DNA of 64,000 nucleotides from Hermodice carunculata (lineage: Eukaryota > Annelida > Polychaeta > Eunicida > Amphinomidae): positions 186,001 to 250,000 of the forward strand of contig CAXHWN010002187.1 of NCBI GenBank assembly GCA_964020975.1, written 5' to 3'. Positions 26,662 to 38,303 of this stretch are shown here, in pieces. A program made the translations under genes and the position numbers. Every line of letters starts with the position of its first letter. Position 1 is the stretch's first letter. The notes below the pieces were generated by a model. The model searched no databases, had not been told where the DNA came from, and saw only the letters and a program-made list of their open reading frames with translations.

Positions 26662-26901
26662 TTAATCCTTTCCCCCTTGAATTAAGACCGAGTCAACAGC
26701 TTTCCTTGGCATGGGTTGGGCACTTAGTGCCCAACCCATGCCAAGGAAAGCTGTTGACCTGGGGCATGTGATCTTGATAAGTCTCATGTTCATTTCTCAG
26801 TCAAATTGTTTTTCATAACTATTGAAATTAGTTGAAAACACTGAAGCAGACGACATTTGACTACCAGCCGGTTTTGGCCGGTTTGAGGGGGAAAGGGTTA
26901 A
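26662..26901. mobile_element. piggyBac-type MITE flanked by TTAA, copy 1, carrying a perfect 65 bp palindrome
   Basis: The element begins TTAATCCTTTCCCCCTTGAA and ends GAGGGGGAAAGGGTTAA, so inverted ends start with CCY..GGG inside TTAA, the signature of piggyBac insertion. Positions 26693-26757 form a perfect palindrome (32-base arms, one-base centre). A relative with the same start pattern (AATTAAGACxGAGTCAAxAG) is at 47025-47253. No transposase is encoded. Confidence 0.8.
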
Positions 26902-28889
26902 TTACAGCTTGGCTTGTTATAATGACCTGTAATCAGGTGTCTTCCTGCTGACTGGTCAGAGTTATACAGTCTTTGTGTGTGAATGGTTATGACAGTTGTA
27001 CTGATAGAGTCCAGCAAATTAAACACTCGTCAGCATTTATTTTTAAAATGTGAGCAAGGTTGACAGACATTTTGTCTGCTGACTGGTGCTGAGTCTAATG
27101 GTACATGTGCTTTTCTGCTTTATTTTCAAAACTTTTTTTTGATTGTCAATAGAAACAATATTGGTCTGTTGCAACAGTGAAAAAATAGGAGTACCGCCAT
27201 GTGAAATATAATTAGGGCCTGCCATAGTTGTTTTTGAGGAGATATAAATCTTGAAGTCCATGCATGAAATATGGTCAGGAGTCTGGGCATAACAATTACA
27301 AACAATAGAGCAGGCCGAGTCTCCCTGACTCCTAAGACAGTGTCATTACTGGTGCAGATTGCATGTACACCATACATAGATTTGCAGTCTAATCAGTGGG
27401 TGGTGACTTCAGGACACTTGTATGTACATGTACCATGTATAAAGTGGATTCCAATGTTTGTGAGTGATTGACAAACATGGGAGGTACATATAAAGCACAC
27501 AGCTATTTCTGGTTGAGGTTGGTCAACCTTCCCAGACATGACCAGTGTTTAACTCTGACCTTGTGTTTCTGGTTGGTCCTATTTACTGACATGATGGGTG
27601 TTTATAAACTTGAGTTATTTTGTGCCAGCCTGAGCATAAACATATCACAGTTTGTTCATGTAGAAATATTTATCAACATATTTCTCAGACTTCTAAATTG
27701 ATACAACAGGCTGCTTATTGCTCAAATGCAATCAAATATCAAAAATTGGAATTTTTGTAATGTACATAGCAGCATATGGGCAGCATGCAGGCAGCGACAG
27801 GATGGGCCCACCAGGGCAGACAAGTTAACACAATATAGTTACAGCAGTTTGTGTAGGAAGATCTGATTTGCCTCTTTGACACACAGATGAATTAGGAGCA
27901 TGGCTCTCTCTGCCAGACAATGTGCCGCATACTACGTAATGTCTATTGACGGGCTCTTTGACAATTGATACAGAGTAGGACAGCTGCTGTCAGTGAGGCT
28001 CTGTACAGGCTGCATTCACGTGTATGCTAATCACTGCAATCATACAATTATCTGCCTTTCAGACTCAATATTTCTACTTCAAAAATTCATCAAAGATTTA
28101 ATGCATAGAATAATATGATAATGCAGGATGCCGTGAATTGATAGTGATGTGATTGCACGAGGTCCAGATTGGCCACTTATAATTGCTCTTGTCCCTGCCA
28201 CTTGCTGTTTTCACAGTTGCTTGGGTTTGGACATAATTAAATTGATGTGCATTGGTGTAATGAATCCATTACTTTGTTATTTTAATGGGGTCCTGCATAT
28301 TTTGCTGGCTCTTTGTATTAGGCACTTGCTAATTCTTCTACTGTTGTACCTCCATCATCAGGGCCCTAGCAGCCAGGCGCGGCCTCAGAGCATTCTTCGA
28401 GGAAGTGTAGCGTCCTTGTAATACACAGATGACGGTGACACTTCCAATCACCGGTTGCATTGTATCTACCTAAGGCACAAATATATGTCATTATCAACAT
28501 TAGTCCAAACAGGACTAAGCCAATTAACTGAAAGGCTAAAGTCATATCTTAAAGAAACAAAACATATGCATTCACACATCTGTAGACCTCTAAGCAAAGA
28601 AAACAATTACAAGAAAGATGAGATGAACACATATATGACGGTTTGTATTTATTTTTTTCTCAGAATATTGTTTTGCTCACTTTGTACCTGTGTCAGTTGA
28701 TGGTCCCCTTAATGGTTTTCCATGCATAGGTAAGGTCAAGATCAACTAGTTCATGTGGGTTCTCAGCAGAGGGCTCTCTAGGCAGGCAGGCTAGGTATGT
28801 GTATTTCCATTTGTGTCCATTGTAATCAGAACCCATGTAACTTTTGAACAGCTGTCCCTAGAAACACCAAATTTCTTGTGCTAAATGGT

Positions 28890-28895
<6 letters not shown>
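26902..28895. other. non-coding, nothing recognised
   Basis: No tandem arrays or recurring elements. A GC-richer stretch at 28345-28422 ends an open frame (28149-28421) after an AG, but I could not connect it to any gene. Confidence 0.4.
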
Positions 28896-28902
<7 letters not shown>

Positions 28903-28930
<28 letters not shown>

Positions 28931-28963
28931 TACATATATACATACATACATATATACATACAT

Positions 28964-29048
<85 letters not shown>

Positions 29049-29050
29049 TA
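28903..29050. repeat. (TA)n with ATAC microsatellite
   Basis: TA dinucleotide runs surround an ATAC/ATACATAC segment at 28930-28978. The Tyr/Ile frames on both strands are artefacts. Confidence 0.95.
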
Positions 29051-29450
29051 TGGTTGAAATATCCTTGGAAACTTGATAACTTTTACCGCAAAAATTTTGT
29101 GTATTGGGTTGTGTATTAAAGTCAGCTAAATCCACATACAATTGTCAATTGCAACCTCTCCTGTTCAAATAGCCCTTTTTACCTTGTCCCCGTGAATAAA
29201 GATTTAGTCCATAGATTGATTTACTCAGAGATTTTGTGGACAATTGCAACATGGTTATCACAGTTTACAGGAATTGTCCATTTTATGTGTGATGAAATTC
29301 TCGAAGGGACACAATTGCAATCCTTAGGGTATCTCAACATGATGTTTGGTGCAGCAATTAAAACATTATATCTGGAGATGCAAATTCAGAAAACTACTGC
29401 TTGCTCAGAAAGTTGATCAAAGACCAAGCCATGCATGGACAGAATTAAAT
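29051..29450. other. non-coding, nothing recognised
   Basis: Sequence between the microsatellite and the hairpin MITE. The 74-codon frame at 29192-29416 has no family resemblance. Confidence 0.35.
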
Positions 29451-29590
29451 ACTGCCCATCCAGTGATTGTGTGGATTCTATAACCGACATTGACTGTCAT
29501 GACCGAAGCGCTGTATATGTGCTTCGGTCATGATCGATATTCGACACAGCTAGGTCATTGAATCCACATAATCACTAGATGGCAAGTATC
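29451..29590. mobile_element. hairpin MITE of about 140 bp
   Basis: The left arm starting CTGCCCATCCAGTGATTGTG pairs with the right arm ending CACTAGATGGCAAG. The inner arms CATGACCGAAGC / GCTTCGGTCATG are perfect around a short loop at 29510-29520. A TA at both ends would fit a Tc1/mariner-type target. No coding capacity. Confidence 0.75.
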
Positions 29591-29639
29591 AAAGTCTATT
29601 CCATCATGGCTAAACTTAAGTAAACTCTAATAACCTATA

Positions 29640-30545
29640 GGTATCAACCACACATACCATGTGCATGTATACTAACCTTACAGGCCATGAACATGCATAC
29701 AAACCACACATGTCTTGGACATGTATACCAATATATCACACTGGCCATTAATTAACATGTGTACCAACCACACTGTTGCTAGGCCAGGGGCATGTATACA
29801 AACAACCCAGGTCATAGACATATATATGAACCACACAGGTCATGGACATGTATACCAATCACACATTCCATGAACATGTATAGAAACATCACAGGCCATA
29901 AACATGCATGTGTACCACCCACACAGGCCATGAACATGTATATGAACCACATAGGTCATGGACATATATACCAAGAATACAAGTCATGGGCATGTATACC
30001 AACTGCACAGGTCATGGACATGTATATGAACCAACAGGACAAGTCATTGACATGAATACCAACCACACAGGCCATGAACATGTATATAAACCACACAGGT
30101 CATGGACATGTATGCACAGGCCATAAACATGTATATGAACCTCACAGGTCATGGACATGTATACCAACAGTATACAGGTCATAAACATATATACCAACCA
30201 CACAGGTCATAAACATGTATATGGACCATTCAGGTCATGGACATATATAGCAACCACACAGGCCATGAACATGTATATGAACCAACAGCACAGATCATGG
30301 ATCATGGACACACAGATGGACATGTACAGTGTATACCAACCACACAGGCCATAAACATGTATATGAACCAAACAGGTCATGAACATTTATATGAAACAAC
30401 AGCACAGCTAGGTCATGGACATGTATACCAATTAATCACACAGGCCATGAACATGTATATGAACCACACAGGCCATGAACATGTACATGTATACCAACCA
30501 CACAGGCCATGAACATGTGTATGAACCACAGAACACATGGATGTA
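29640..30545. repeat. minisatellite of about 26-30 bp, about 30 units
   Basis: The unit is near CCACACAGGTCATGGACATG plus TATACCAA, with GGCCATGAACATGTATATGA as the alternating variant. Frames on both strands (His/Thr/Tyr-rich) come from the repeat. Confidence 0.9.
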
Positions 30546-30549
30546 CATG

Positions 30550-31365
30550 TACAATATAGTCATGTAAACCATGAACATAAAGTGAAAAAAATGGAAACCA
30601 CTCAAGCTTTAATTTAAACCTATTTATTTCAAAGTGGATAATGCCCTGAATCTGAGCAATACATAACTGACTGATCTGGAGAATCTCAGGACACACAGAT
30701 GAACAATATATAAAAAAAAAGACGAAGGACAAATACAAACTGCCTGCACTTGAACAGACCACAATACAATAAGTCTTTGAAATCAAATTCAGAACAGATT
30801 ATGCACATGGACATCTCAAATGAAAACATGCCAAGATGCAGCCACATACCTTAAACACACTACAGTTGGCCACTATAGGGGATTCAGTACTGCCCAACTA
30901 TAACTCGTCCACCACACCATGGAGACAAAGTGCCCAGAAAGGCCTGCTCAGCAGGTATGATACACATGTGATTGACACACTGCTGGGCACAGCCAAATCA
31001 CCACGGCATCCTGGGCACGCTGCACTGTACACACTGCCACTGTGGAGCCAACATTGTGGCCAGCAGCTCAACTGTTCCTTCACAGCCAATTGTCACTGTC
31101 CACCACCAAGGCTGATGATCTATGGCCCCACTGGGCAAATCTTCTTGCACACAGTTGAAATATATGAAAGAAATAATATGACTAATGCATACAGTAAACC
31201 CACTGAATCATGCTGGCATCATTGCAGGCATGCAGAATTTCATACAATAATTTGGCCCCATCAGGGGCGTGAATATGCAATAAAGTATTACTTAATTACT
31301 TACTACAATATTGTACAGTATAGGATCAACTAGAAGCAAGTTTTTCATACAAAAACATCATGCAT
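30550..31365. other. non-coding, contains an unexplained 165-codon frame
   Basis: The + strand frame at 30836-31333 is among the longest frames that are neither simple-repeat nor LINE derived. Its composition (His, Thr, Cys-rich) and lack of any motif I know make a real gene doubtful. No splice sites or initiator context stand out. Confidence 0.3.
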
Positions 31366-31369
31366 CCCC

Positions 31370-32080
31370 CGATCATGCACCTCTCACCAGAAGCCGCCCC
31401 TCTGAAAGGGTCACAATTTTTCTGCACAAAGTTTGACCTTGACCTTTGACCTCAAGGTCACCTCTTAGCAAATTTAAGCGAAATCACCTGGGTAAATAAT
31501 GACAAAGCTTGATGGACTTCAGTCATACCCATTTGAAGATGTGGCAGAGAAACCATTTTATTCAATTTGCAAGACATTGTTACATTGACCTATGACCTGA
31601 AGGTCAACACAATCATATTAAATAAATCCCCAAATCTATAGAGTATCTGTACCAAAAGTTTTAAGTGAATCTGGCTTACGGTTTTGTCGAAGTCTAAATG
31701 TGAACTACCATTGCAGACCCCATTAATTCACTTGGTAATCAATAGAAAAGCAAAAATTCACCGAAAACCCCCCACCCCCTCCCCCCAAAATCATTGGAGC
31801 CTGACCATTTGGACATAGTTGGTGGATACATGCCTGACGTACACTGTACATCCACAGTGAAGTGAATCTAGCCAATTGTATTGGAAAAAAGTGGAAAATG
31901 TGAATAAGCATTGCAATCCCCATTGACTTACATAGGAATTAAGAAGAATATGCACAGTTTGACCTTTCAAGGTCACTCAGGTTTAAAATATATCATACAA
32001 ACTGAAAGCCCATAGGTACTTTCCTATTAATGTTTAACAGTAACCTTAGGCCCATGATGCATCATTAAGAAGACATGTAT
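31370..32080. repeat. dispersed repeat with AGGTCA half-sites, family 2 copy 1
   Basis: It contains TTGACCTTGACCTTTGACCT near 31435, GCATTGCAATCCCCATTGAC near 31909, GTTTGACCTTTCAAGGTCAC and GGTACTTTCCTATTAATGTT. The same blocks in the same order recur at 32640-32960. No protein is encoded. Confidence 0.75.
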
Positions 32081-32094
32081 ACAATGTAGATTAA

Positions 32095-32190
32095 AGCATG
32101 GTTTGTTGTCCATACAAAGAATATCAACGAGTTCTGCTATATCGTACCCAGCGTGAGTTGATATTCTTTGTGTCAACAAGAAACCGTGCT
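32095..32190. mobile_element. small hairpin element
   Basis: The left arm AGCATGGTTTGTTG..AAAGAATATCAAC pairs with the right arm GTTGATATTCTTTG..CAACAAGAAACCGTGCT across a loop of about 28 bases. It lies between the two family 2 repeat copies and may be a MITE. Confidence 0.65.
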
Positions 32191-32377
32191 ATGATCTGTT
32201 TATCTGATGTTTGTTAAGGCCTACTTCCAGAAGTTGTGCCACACTAGATGCTAGATGCCAAATGTTCCAGGAGAGATTCATCTGTCCCGCTGACATCAGA
32301 CGATGCCATCATGCATTACCTGGAAAGTAGCTTATCTCATAATAGTATATCGTATATCGGTACCTGCCGTTATATGT

Positions 32378-32522
32378 ACTCTTCCAGTTATAGGCACTCC
32401 TCCAGTTATAGGCACTCTTCCAGTTTTAGGCACTCTTCCAGTTATAGGCACTCCTCCAGTTTTAGGCACTCTTCCAGTTATAGGCACTCTTCCAGTTATA
32501 GGCACTCTTCCAGTTATATGTA
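32378..32522. repeat. 18 bp minisatellite, about 8 units
   Basis: The unit is TTCCAGTTATAGGCACTC with TTTTAGG and CTCC variants. 18 bp is six codons, hence the open Ser/Tyr/His frame. Confidence 0.9.
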
Positions 32523-32639
32523 ATCTGAAGGCCTATTATAGTTTCTTCTCATGACTTTATTGTACGGTCCATGGTGGTCTGGCCTATATGATATTTGTAC
32601 ATATACTTTATAGCACTAAAATCGACCCAAAACGTGAGC

Positions 32640-32960
32640 TAAAAGCCAATATGTAAACATTTCTGAGTCAGCTGAAAAATGCAACAAGGATTTGACCTTG
32701 ACCTTTGACCTCAAGGCTATATATCATAATATGAGAAAAATTTCACAGACCCATAGATTCTCGGTACTAAGTTAGGAGGCAGCTGGTCAATTGTTTTGGA
32801 GAAGTTAAAAATGTGAATTAGCATTGCAATCCCCATTGACTTCCATAGTAGTCAACAGGAATTTAAGCAGTTTGACCTTTCAAGGTCACTCAGGTTTAAA
32901 ATAAACCATACAAATTGAAAGCCCATTGGTACTTTCCTATTGATGTTGAACAGTAACCAT
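32640..32960. repeat. dispersed repeat with AGGTCA half-sites, family 2 copy 2
   Basis: Direct-orientation partner of 31370-32080, shorter at its left end. An exact TGACCTTTGACCT occurs at 32699-32711. Confidence 0.75.
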
Positions 32961-33113
32961 TAAAACTGTAGTTGAATGGAAGACTATATTCAAGAAAAGT
33001 GCAAGTACTCCATATAGTTCTACATTTCCTTGGACATGCATTCAGTACACAGATTCTCCATGTATAAGCATACATGGAGGTGCATATATACATAGGATAT
33101 ACATATAAATAGG

Positions 33114-33262
33114 TACCCCGATTGGTCTGTGTGAGGAGGATATATAGAGATACATGTACCCCCTTGGTCTGTGTGAGGAGGATATATAGAGATACATGTA
33201 CCCCCTTGGTCTGTGTGAGGAGGATATATAGAGATACATGTTCCCCCTTGGTCTGTGTGAAG
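33114..33262. repeat. 42 bp minisatellite, about 3.5 units
   Basis: Units contain CCCCCTTGGTCTGTGTGAGG then ATATATAGAGATACATG. Internal units are nearly identical. 42 bp is 14 codons, which explains the repeated minus-strand peptide. Confidence 0.9.
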
Positions 33263-34270
33263 AGTTAACTTCATCAGCTTTGCCAGTACATTAAATGCTA
33301 TGAACACTGCACACTTGTACATAACCTGAGTTGATTGGCAGTAAGGCTGTTACTGGGTCTTGGGCTGGGATGTACATCAATGGCTTATGCAAAACTTGTA
33401 CATAGCACATGTATATATGACGCCATGGGGTCATATATAAATATGAAGAAGAATGTAGATACAGTATTTACTAGAAGCCAGAAGGGAGTGCTGACCTGAT
33501 TCCTTATTGAGGGACAGGCAAATTCGATGAAAATGGGCTACTTTTGAAACATGACAGGTATATAAACACCAACCATGTCGGCCATGGACACTCTGAGCTA
33601 TGTTGACAATTTAGGGCTGTATTATATGGCATCAGTCAATATGCTCACCTCTCAAACTACATGTGGACACACCCAACTTTGTTCTATTGTAATGACATTT
33701 ATTATACAACAGGTGCAACATAGGTCACATCCCCCATGTACTTATAAACCAAAAAAGAAGCCCAATATGTCCATGCTCCATGTCTGATCTAGTCACTGTC
33801 TGTGTCTAAACTTATACTTTAATTAATTAGTATTCCCATGTTCATTGCAAACAATTAGAAAATCCAAGGCTTCAAGAGCCGTAAGCAGCTAGGTCATCAT
33901 CAGGAAACTGTGTGTGTTGCAGTCTTAAATGTACAGGTTTTTGTCATGGCAGCTGCTTGTCTTTCTATACCTTGGTAAAGACAACTCACTTGAATTTAAA
34001 GAATGCAAGAATGAGAAATGATAGCTATATAATGTACAAAATTATGGCTAACATTGCCGTACCATATTTCCAGACATTAAAGCACCTCTCATCAAGCATA
34101 CTAACACACTGTTTATTGCCTGAGAGCCGCTCCCATAGCCTGTTGGACTCATTTTGTTTGTCCAAAGCAATGCTTATCATGTGGCAGTTAGATATTGCAT
34201 AATATGGATGAACTTGATTAATTTTTCAAGGTCATGGAAGGGATACATTTCAGGAAATGATTTTTGGTGA
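33263..34270. other. non-coding, nothing recognised
   Basis: Sequence between the 42 bp minisatellite and the next TTTTAGCTC-family fragment. The 96-codon frame at 33912-34202 has no recognisable domain. Confidence 0.4.
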
Positions 34271-34274
34271 TGGT

Positions 34275-34840
34275 GGTCAGCAGAGCATTAGGCCAATGGG
34301 CCTCTTGTTTTGTGTTTAATTTGTATTTGTTCTATGATTTATGAAGAAACTTTTGAATGAATTTTTTTGTATGGAATGCTTTAATTTTAGACACAGATTT
34401 TCCCCTGTTGGGACTCTTTCAGCTTTGCGAACAAGATGATGATGCAGCGATTTTTCCAATTTTAATGTGACCGTCCATTTTATTTTTTCTTCTCAAGAAT
34501 TACTTTGCCAGTTGGCGTAATATTGCATACAGAGTCACTTGGAGACACATAGTTCACATTTTGGCCACTAGGTGCACTGTAATTTTTTCCAATTTTCAAA
34601 ATTAATTTTTATGTGTTCAGGAAAGTTTCAACTTTTTCTCCAGAAGAGTTAAATAATCAGAATATGATCTACATGTAAGTAAAGATTTTGCAAGTTTGCA
34701 AAAATGATGATATGTGAAGTTTTGATGAAATGAGGATATCAGGCATTGGGACCATATGTCAATACTATGTATGTATATACAGCACATGGACAATACAGTG
34801 CATGTATTGCAATTTTATCAAAACTATCTTATGGATCTTG
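34275..34840 (+). repeat. TTTTAGCTC-family fragments (a 3' end, then a body)
   Basis: At 34275-34312 the family's 3' terminal motif (CAGCAGAGCATTAGGCCAAT, CTCTTGTTTTG) is present. From about 34367 a headless body follows (GGAATGCTTTAATTTTAG, AACAAGATGATGATGCAG). The LINE piece begins next to it. Confidence 0.65.
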
Positions 34841-34844
34841 ACCC

Positions 34845-36812
34845 ATGGTTCATTTTTTTGACTGCAAAAACACTTATGAACCAAATCCAAAGTATGTTTA
34901 CACCAGAGATAACAAACTAGTGTCTTTTCTAAATTTTCTTCATGAAATTAGTGCATCAAATATATATGATAAAATGAAAAAAAATCCAATGGCTGATCCA
35001 ACAAAAAACTATAATATATTAGAGAAAAACTTAAAACGTGCTTTAAAAAATAATCTTCCATCTAAAATGATCAAATTTAATAAACATAAACTCAAAAAAT
35101 CCAACTGGATTACTCAGGGCATAATAATATCCATAGCAAATAGGGACAGATTATACCAAGAACTTAAAAAGACCCCTACTAATTCAGAAGAATATAACCA
35201 GTGCAAAACTAAATCTACATACATACAATAATATCTTGAAGAATGATATCAAACAAGCTAAGAGAACTTACTGTAGTTCTTGCTTCACAAGATACAAAAG
35301 TAACATAAAAAATAGATGGAAAACTATTAAGGAAGTACTTAATAAAACAAAAAAGAAATCTAATTTCCCTAATTGTTTCAAAATCAATGGGGAAATCATT
35401 ACTGATAAGCAAGAAATTGCTAACAATTTCAAAAAGTATATCTCTGAAATAGGTCCCAAACTAGCCACACAGGCAAATCCCCCCAAAAATGATGATTTCC
35501 AAAATTATCTTTGCAACCCCTGTGAGCATAATTTCTCATTTAAACCTGTAATCAGTGACACTGTAGTTAAAATAATTGACTCTTTGAAACAAAAAAACAA
35601 AAACAAAAAAAAAAAACAAAAACAAAAAAAAAACACTTGTGGACTTGATGAAATTTCTACCAAACTAATGAAATATATAAAAAATGAAATCAGTATGGCC
35701 TTGACACCTATTTTTAATCAATCTATTGCCACCGGAGTCTTTCCTAATAATTTGAAAATAGCCAAAGTCATTCCCCTTTTCAAAAAGGGTGTCGAAGAAA
35801 TCTTTGATAATTATAGACCGATTTCCCTACTGCCTAGTTTTTCTAAAAATTTTGAAACAATAATGTTTAATCAATTAAATGAATACTTCAAAAAACATAT
35901 TGTGTATTATAACCATCAGTATGGATTTCATGATGCACATTCTACAGAACTTGCTGACATTGAACTAGCTGATAGAATACTAAATAGTATAGATAATTCT
36001 GAAATCCCAATAAGCATTTTCATGGACCTTTCCAAAGCATTCGATACTTTAGACCACCATATTCAGAAACTGGAATACTATGGCATTAATGGTACAGCAC
36101 TAGAACTTCTCAAAATTTATCTAGCCAACCGGAAGCAATATGTAGAAATAAATGATACAAAATCAGCACTTCTAAATATCACCACTGGTGTTCCACAGGG
36201 CTCAATTTTAGTATAGGCCCTTTGTTGTTCATAATCTATATGAATCATCTACATATGGCTTCCAACATTTTTAAGCCAATCATGTATGCTGACGATACAA
36301 CATTATTTACAAATGTAGTTCCTTACAGGTTTTACTTAAATCTGACCTCATGCAAGAATTATCATACAATATAAACAACAGATTAAGTAAAATAAGTAAA
36401 TGGTTGAAATTCAATAAATTGTCTTTAAATGAATAGAAAATCAAATTCATGATTTTCCATAACCCACAAAGATTGGTGTCAATATCTGCAATAGAAATAA
36501 ATACCATAAGAATTGAATATGTAAATGATTTTAATTTTCTAGGCATACAAATTGACAAACATCTAAATTGGAAAAGTCACATAGATAAAATCTCATCCAA
36601 GATATCCAAAACCATTGGTATCATGTACAAATTAAAAGAATACTTACCGACATAATATTCTGCAAACAATATATAATTCACTAGTACTTCCCCATCTTAC
36701 CTATGGTTGTCTACTTTGGGGCCATAATAATACAAGAATAGAATTACTCCAGAAAAAGTGCATGAGATTATAATAAGCCTCAGCAAGTATATTTTACATA
36801 CATAACCTATTT
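34845..36812 (+). mobile_element. CR1/Jockey-group LINE, 5' truncated, reverse-transcriptase part
   Basis: Non-LTR retrotransposon ORF2 remnant. The linker before the reverse transcriptase is at 34845-35231. The main frame 35236-36216 carries the linker end and palm: PLFKKGVEEIFDNYRPISLL, motif A FMDLSKAFDTLDHH (about 36020-36060) and motif B TTGVPQGSIL. Motif C YADDTTLF follows in another frame at 36284-36307. Thumb-like sequence (FLGIQIDKHLNWKSHI) lies at 36540-36590. The apurinic endonuclease domain is missing. Frame changes occur near 35230, 36210 and 36650 and a stop near 36436, and an A-rich expansion (35590-35633, Lys/Gln/Asn) sits before the palm, so it is dead. Confidence 0.9.
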
Positions 36813-37260
36813 TTAGCTCTGCTGACTTGTCAGTCAGCAGAGCTTATAGAATCTGTTTGCGTCCGTCGTCCGTCTGTCCATCCGTCCGTCCGTCCGTCCG
36901 TCCGTCTGTCGTTAGACTTTTTATATTTTTGACTTCTACTCAAAAACCGCTACATAGAATGTTTTGATTTTGCACATGAATAATCCCCAGGTAGACCTCT
37001 ACCAAGTTTGCGAAGGAGATGCTGATGCAATAACTTTTTCTATTTTTTTATGAATTTTTAAATTTATTTTTTGAAAAAAATTAAAATTTCTGTATCTTAA
37101 GAACTACGAACCCAATTGCTTTGATATTGCACATAGGATCATCTGGGGTCAACTAGTTCTTATTTTGGCCACCAGGTGGCGCTGTGTTTTTTTTTCCTAT
37201 TTTTTTATGAATTATTGCCTGTTAAGGCTATATTCGACTTTTACATGGAAGTTTATAATA
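36811..37260 (+). repeat. TTTTAGCTC-family repeat inserted in the LINE, 3' truncated
   Basis: The head TTTTAGCTCTGCTGACTTGT..CAGTCAGCAGAGCTTATAG has the T-type stem. It is followed by a CGTC/CCGT run (36860-36908) and the usual body (ATTTTGCACATGAATAATCC, GCCACCAGGTGGCGCTG). It interrupts the LINE just after sequence resembling the LINE's next block (ASKYILHT), so it is younger than the LINE. Confidence 0.8.
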
Positions 37261-37261
37261 T

Positions 37262-37295
37262 ACTATAGTCTGAAAACATGTTTTCAGACTATAGT
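37262..37295. repeat. perfect 34 bp palindrome
   Basis: ACTATAGTCTGAAAACA reads the same on both strands around a centre at 37278/37279. It sits at the truncated end of the preceding repeat. Confidence 0.85.
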
Positions 37296-37434
37296 GCACG
37301 TATTATAAAATTTGATATATGTTTTTTTTTATTTCATGCATTTAAATGAAGTTTTGATTTTGCTATTTTGGACATACAAGTAGGTCCTTTTAAACATATA
37401 CATGTATGTTAAAATACCATTTCAATGTGCTTTT

Positions 37435-38091
<657 letters not shown>

Positions 38092-38195
38092 CATATAACA
38101 CATGTATATAAGCAAAATTAAAAATACAATCAAATTTGGAAAGTGGATATGGTGTGCAAAAGAGTTAGCCTGTATGATGATGCGTCTACTTGCAG

Positions 38196-38303
38196 CCACA
38201 TGGGTGGGCGGAGCCTACATCAATGGTACGGCCGAGATGATCTACACCAACGGACTGGTCTGGTGTCAGGCACCATTTGGCTATGCACTCAGTCTAGTGT
38301 TTG
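38196..38303 (+). CDS. SLC5A7: SLC5A7 exon A (segments 2-3)
   Basis: The exon starts after CTACTTGCAG and ends before GTGAGT. The first two bases complete a codon begun upstream (an Ala is expected, as in ATWVGG). It encodes [20 protein letters not shown] then [15 protein letters not shown]. The TWVGGxYINGTAE block is nearly invariant among choline transporters and corresponds to the half of segment 2 that lines the substrate and Na+ pocket in this fold. Four mammalian positions after AE are replaced by the shorter MIYTNGL. The preceding exon, with the start Met, segment 1 and the GGRDIG motif, was searched for and not found in 1-38195. It may lie upstream of the window. Confidence 0.95.

Noticed and set aside
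28149-28421. Hydrophobic frame ending in a GC-rich stretch as a terminal exon
   Set aside because: The hydrophobic part is Leu/Ile-rich chance sequence and the end has no similarity I can name.
28858-29141. Tyr/Ile-rich open frames on both strands
   Set aside because: Products of the TA/ATAC microsatellite; likewise the frames at 58444-58878.
29792-30512. Repetitive His/Thr/Tyr frames that could suggest a repeat protein
   Set aside because: The array unit is not a fixed multiple of three, frames shift between units and occur on both strands, so this is a minisatellite.
30836-31333. 165-codon open frame as a gene
   Set aside because: No domain, odd composition, no supporting splice or initiation context; kept only as an unassigned note.
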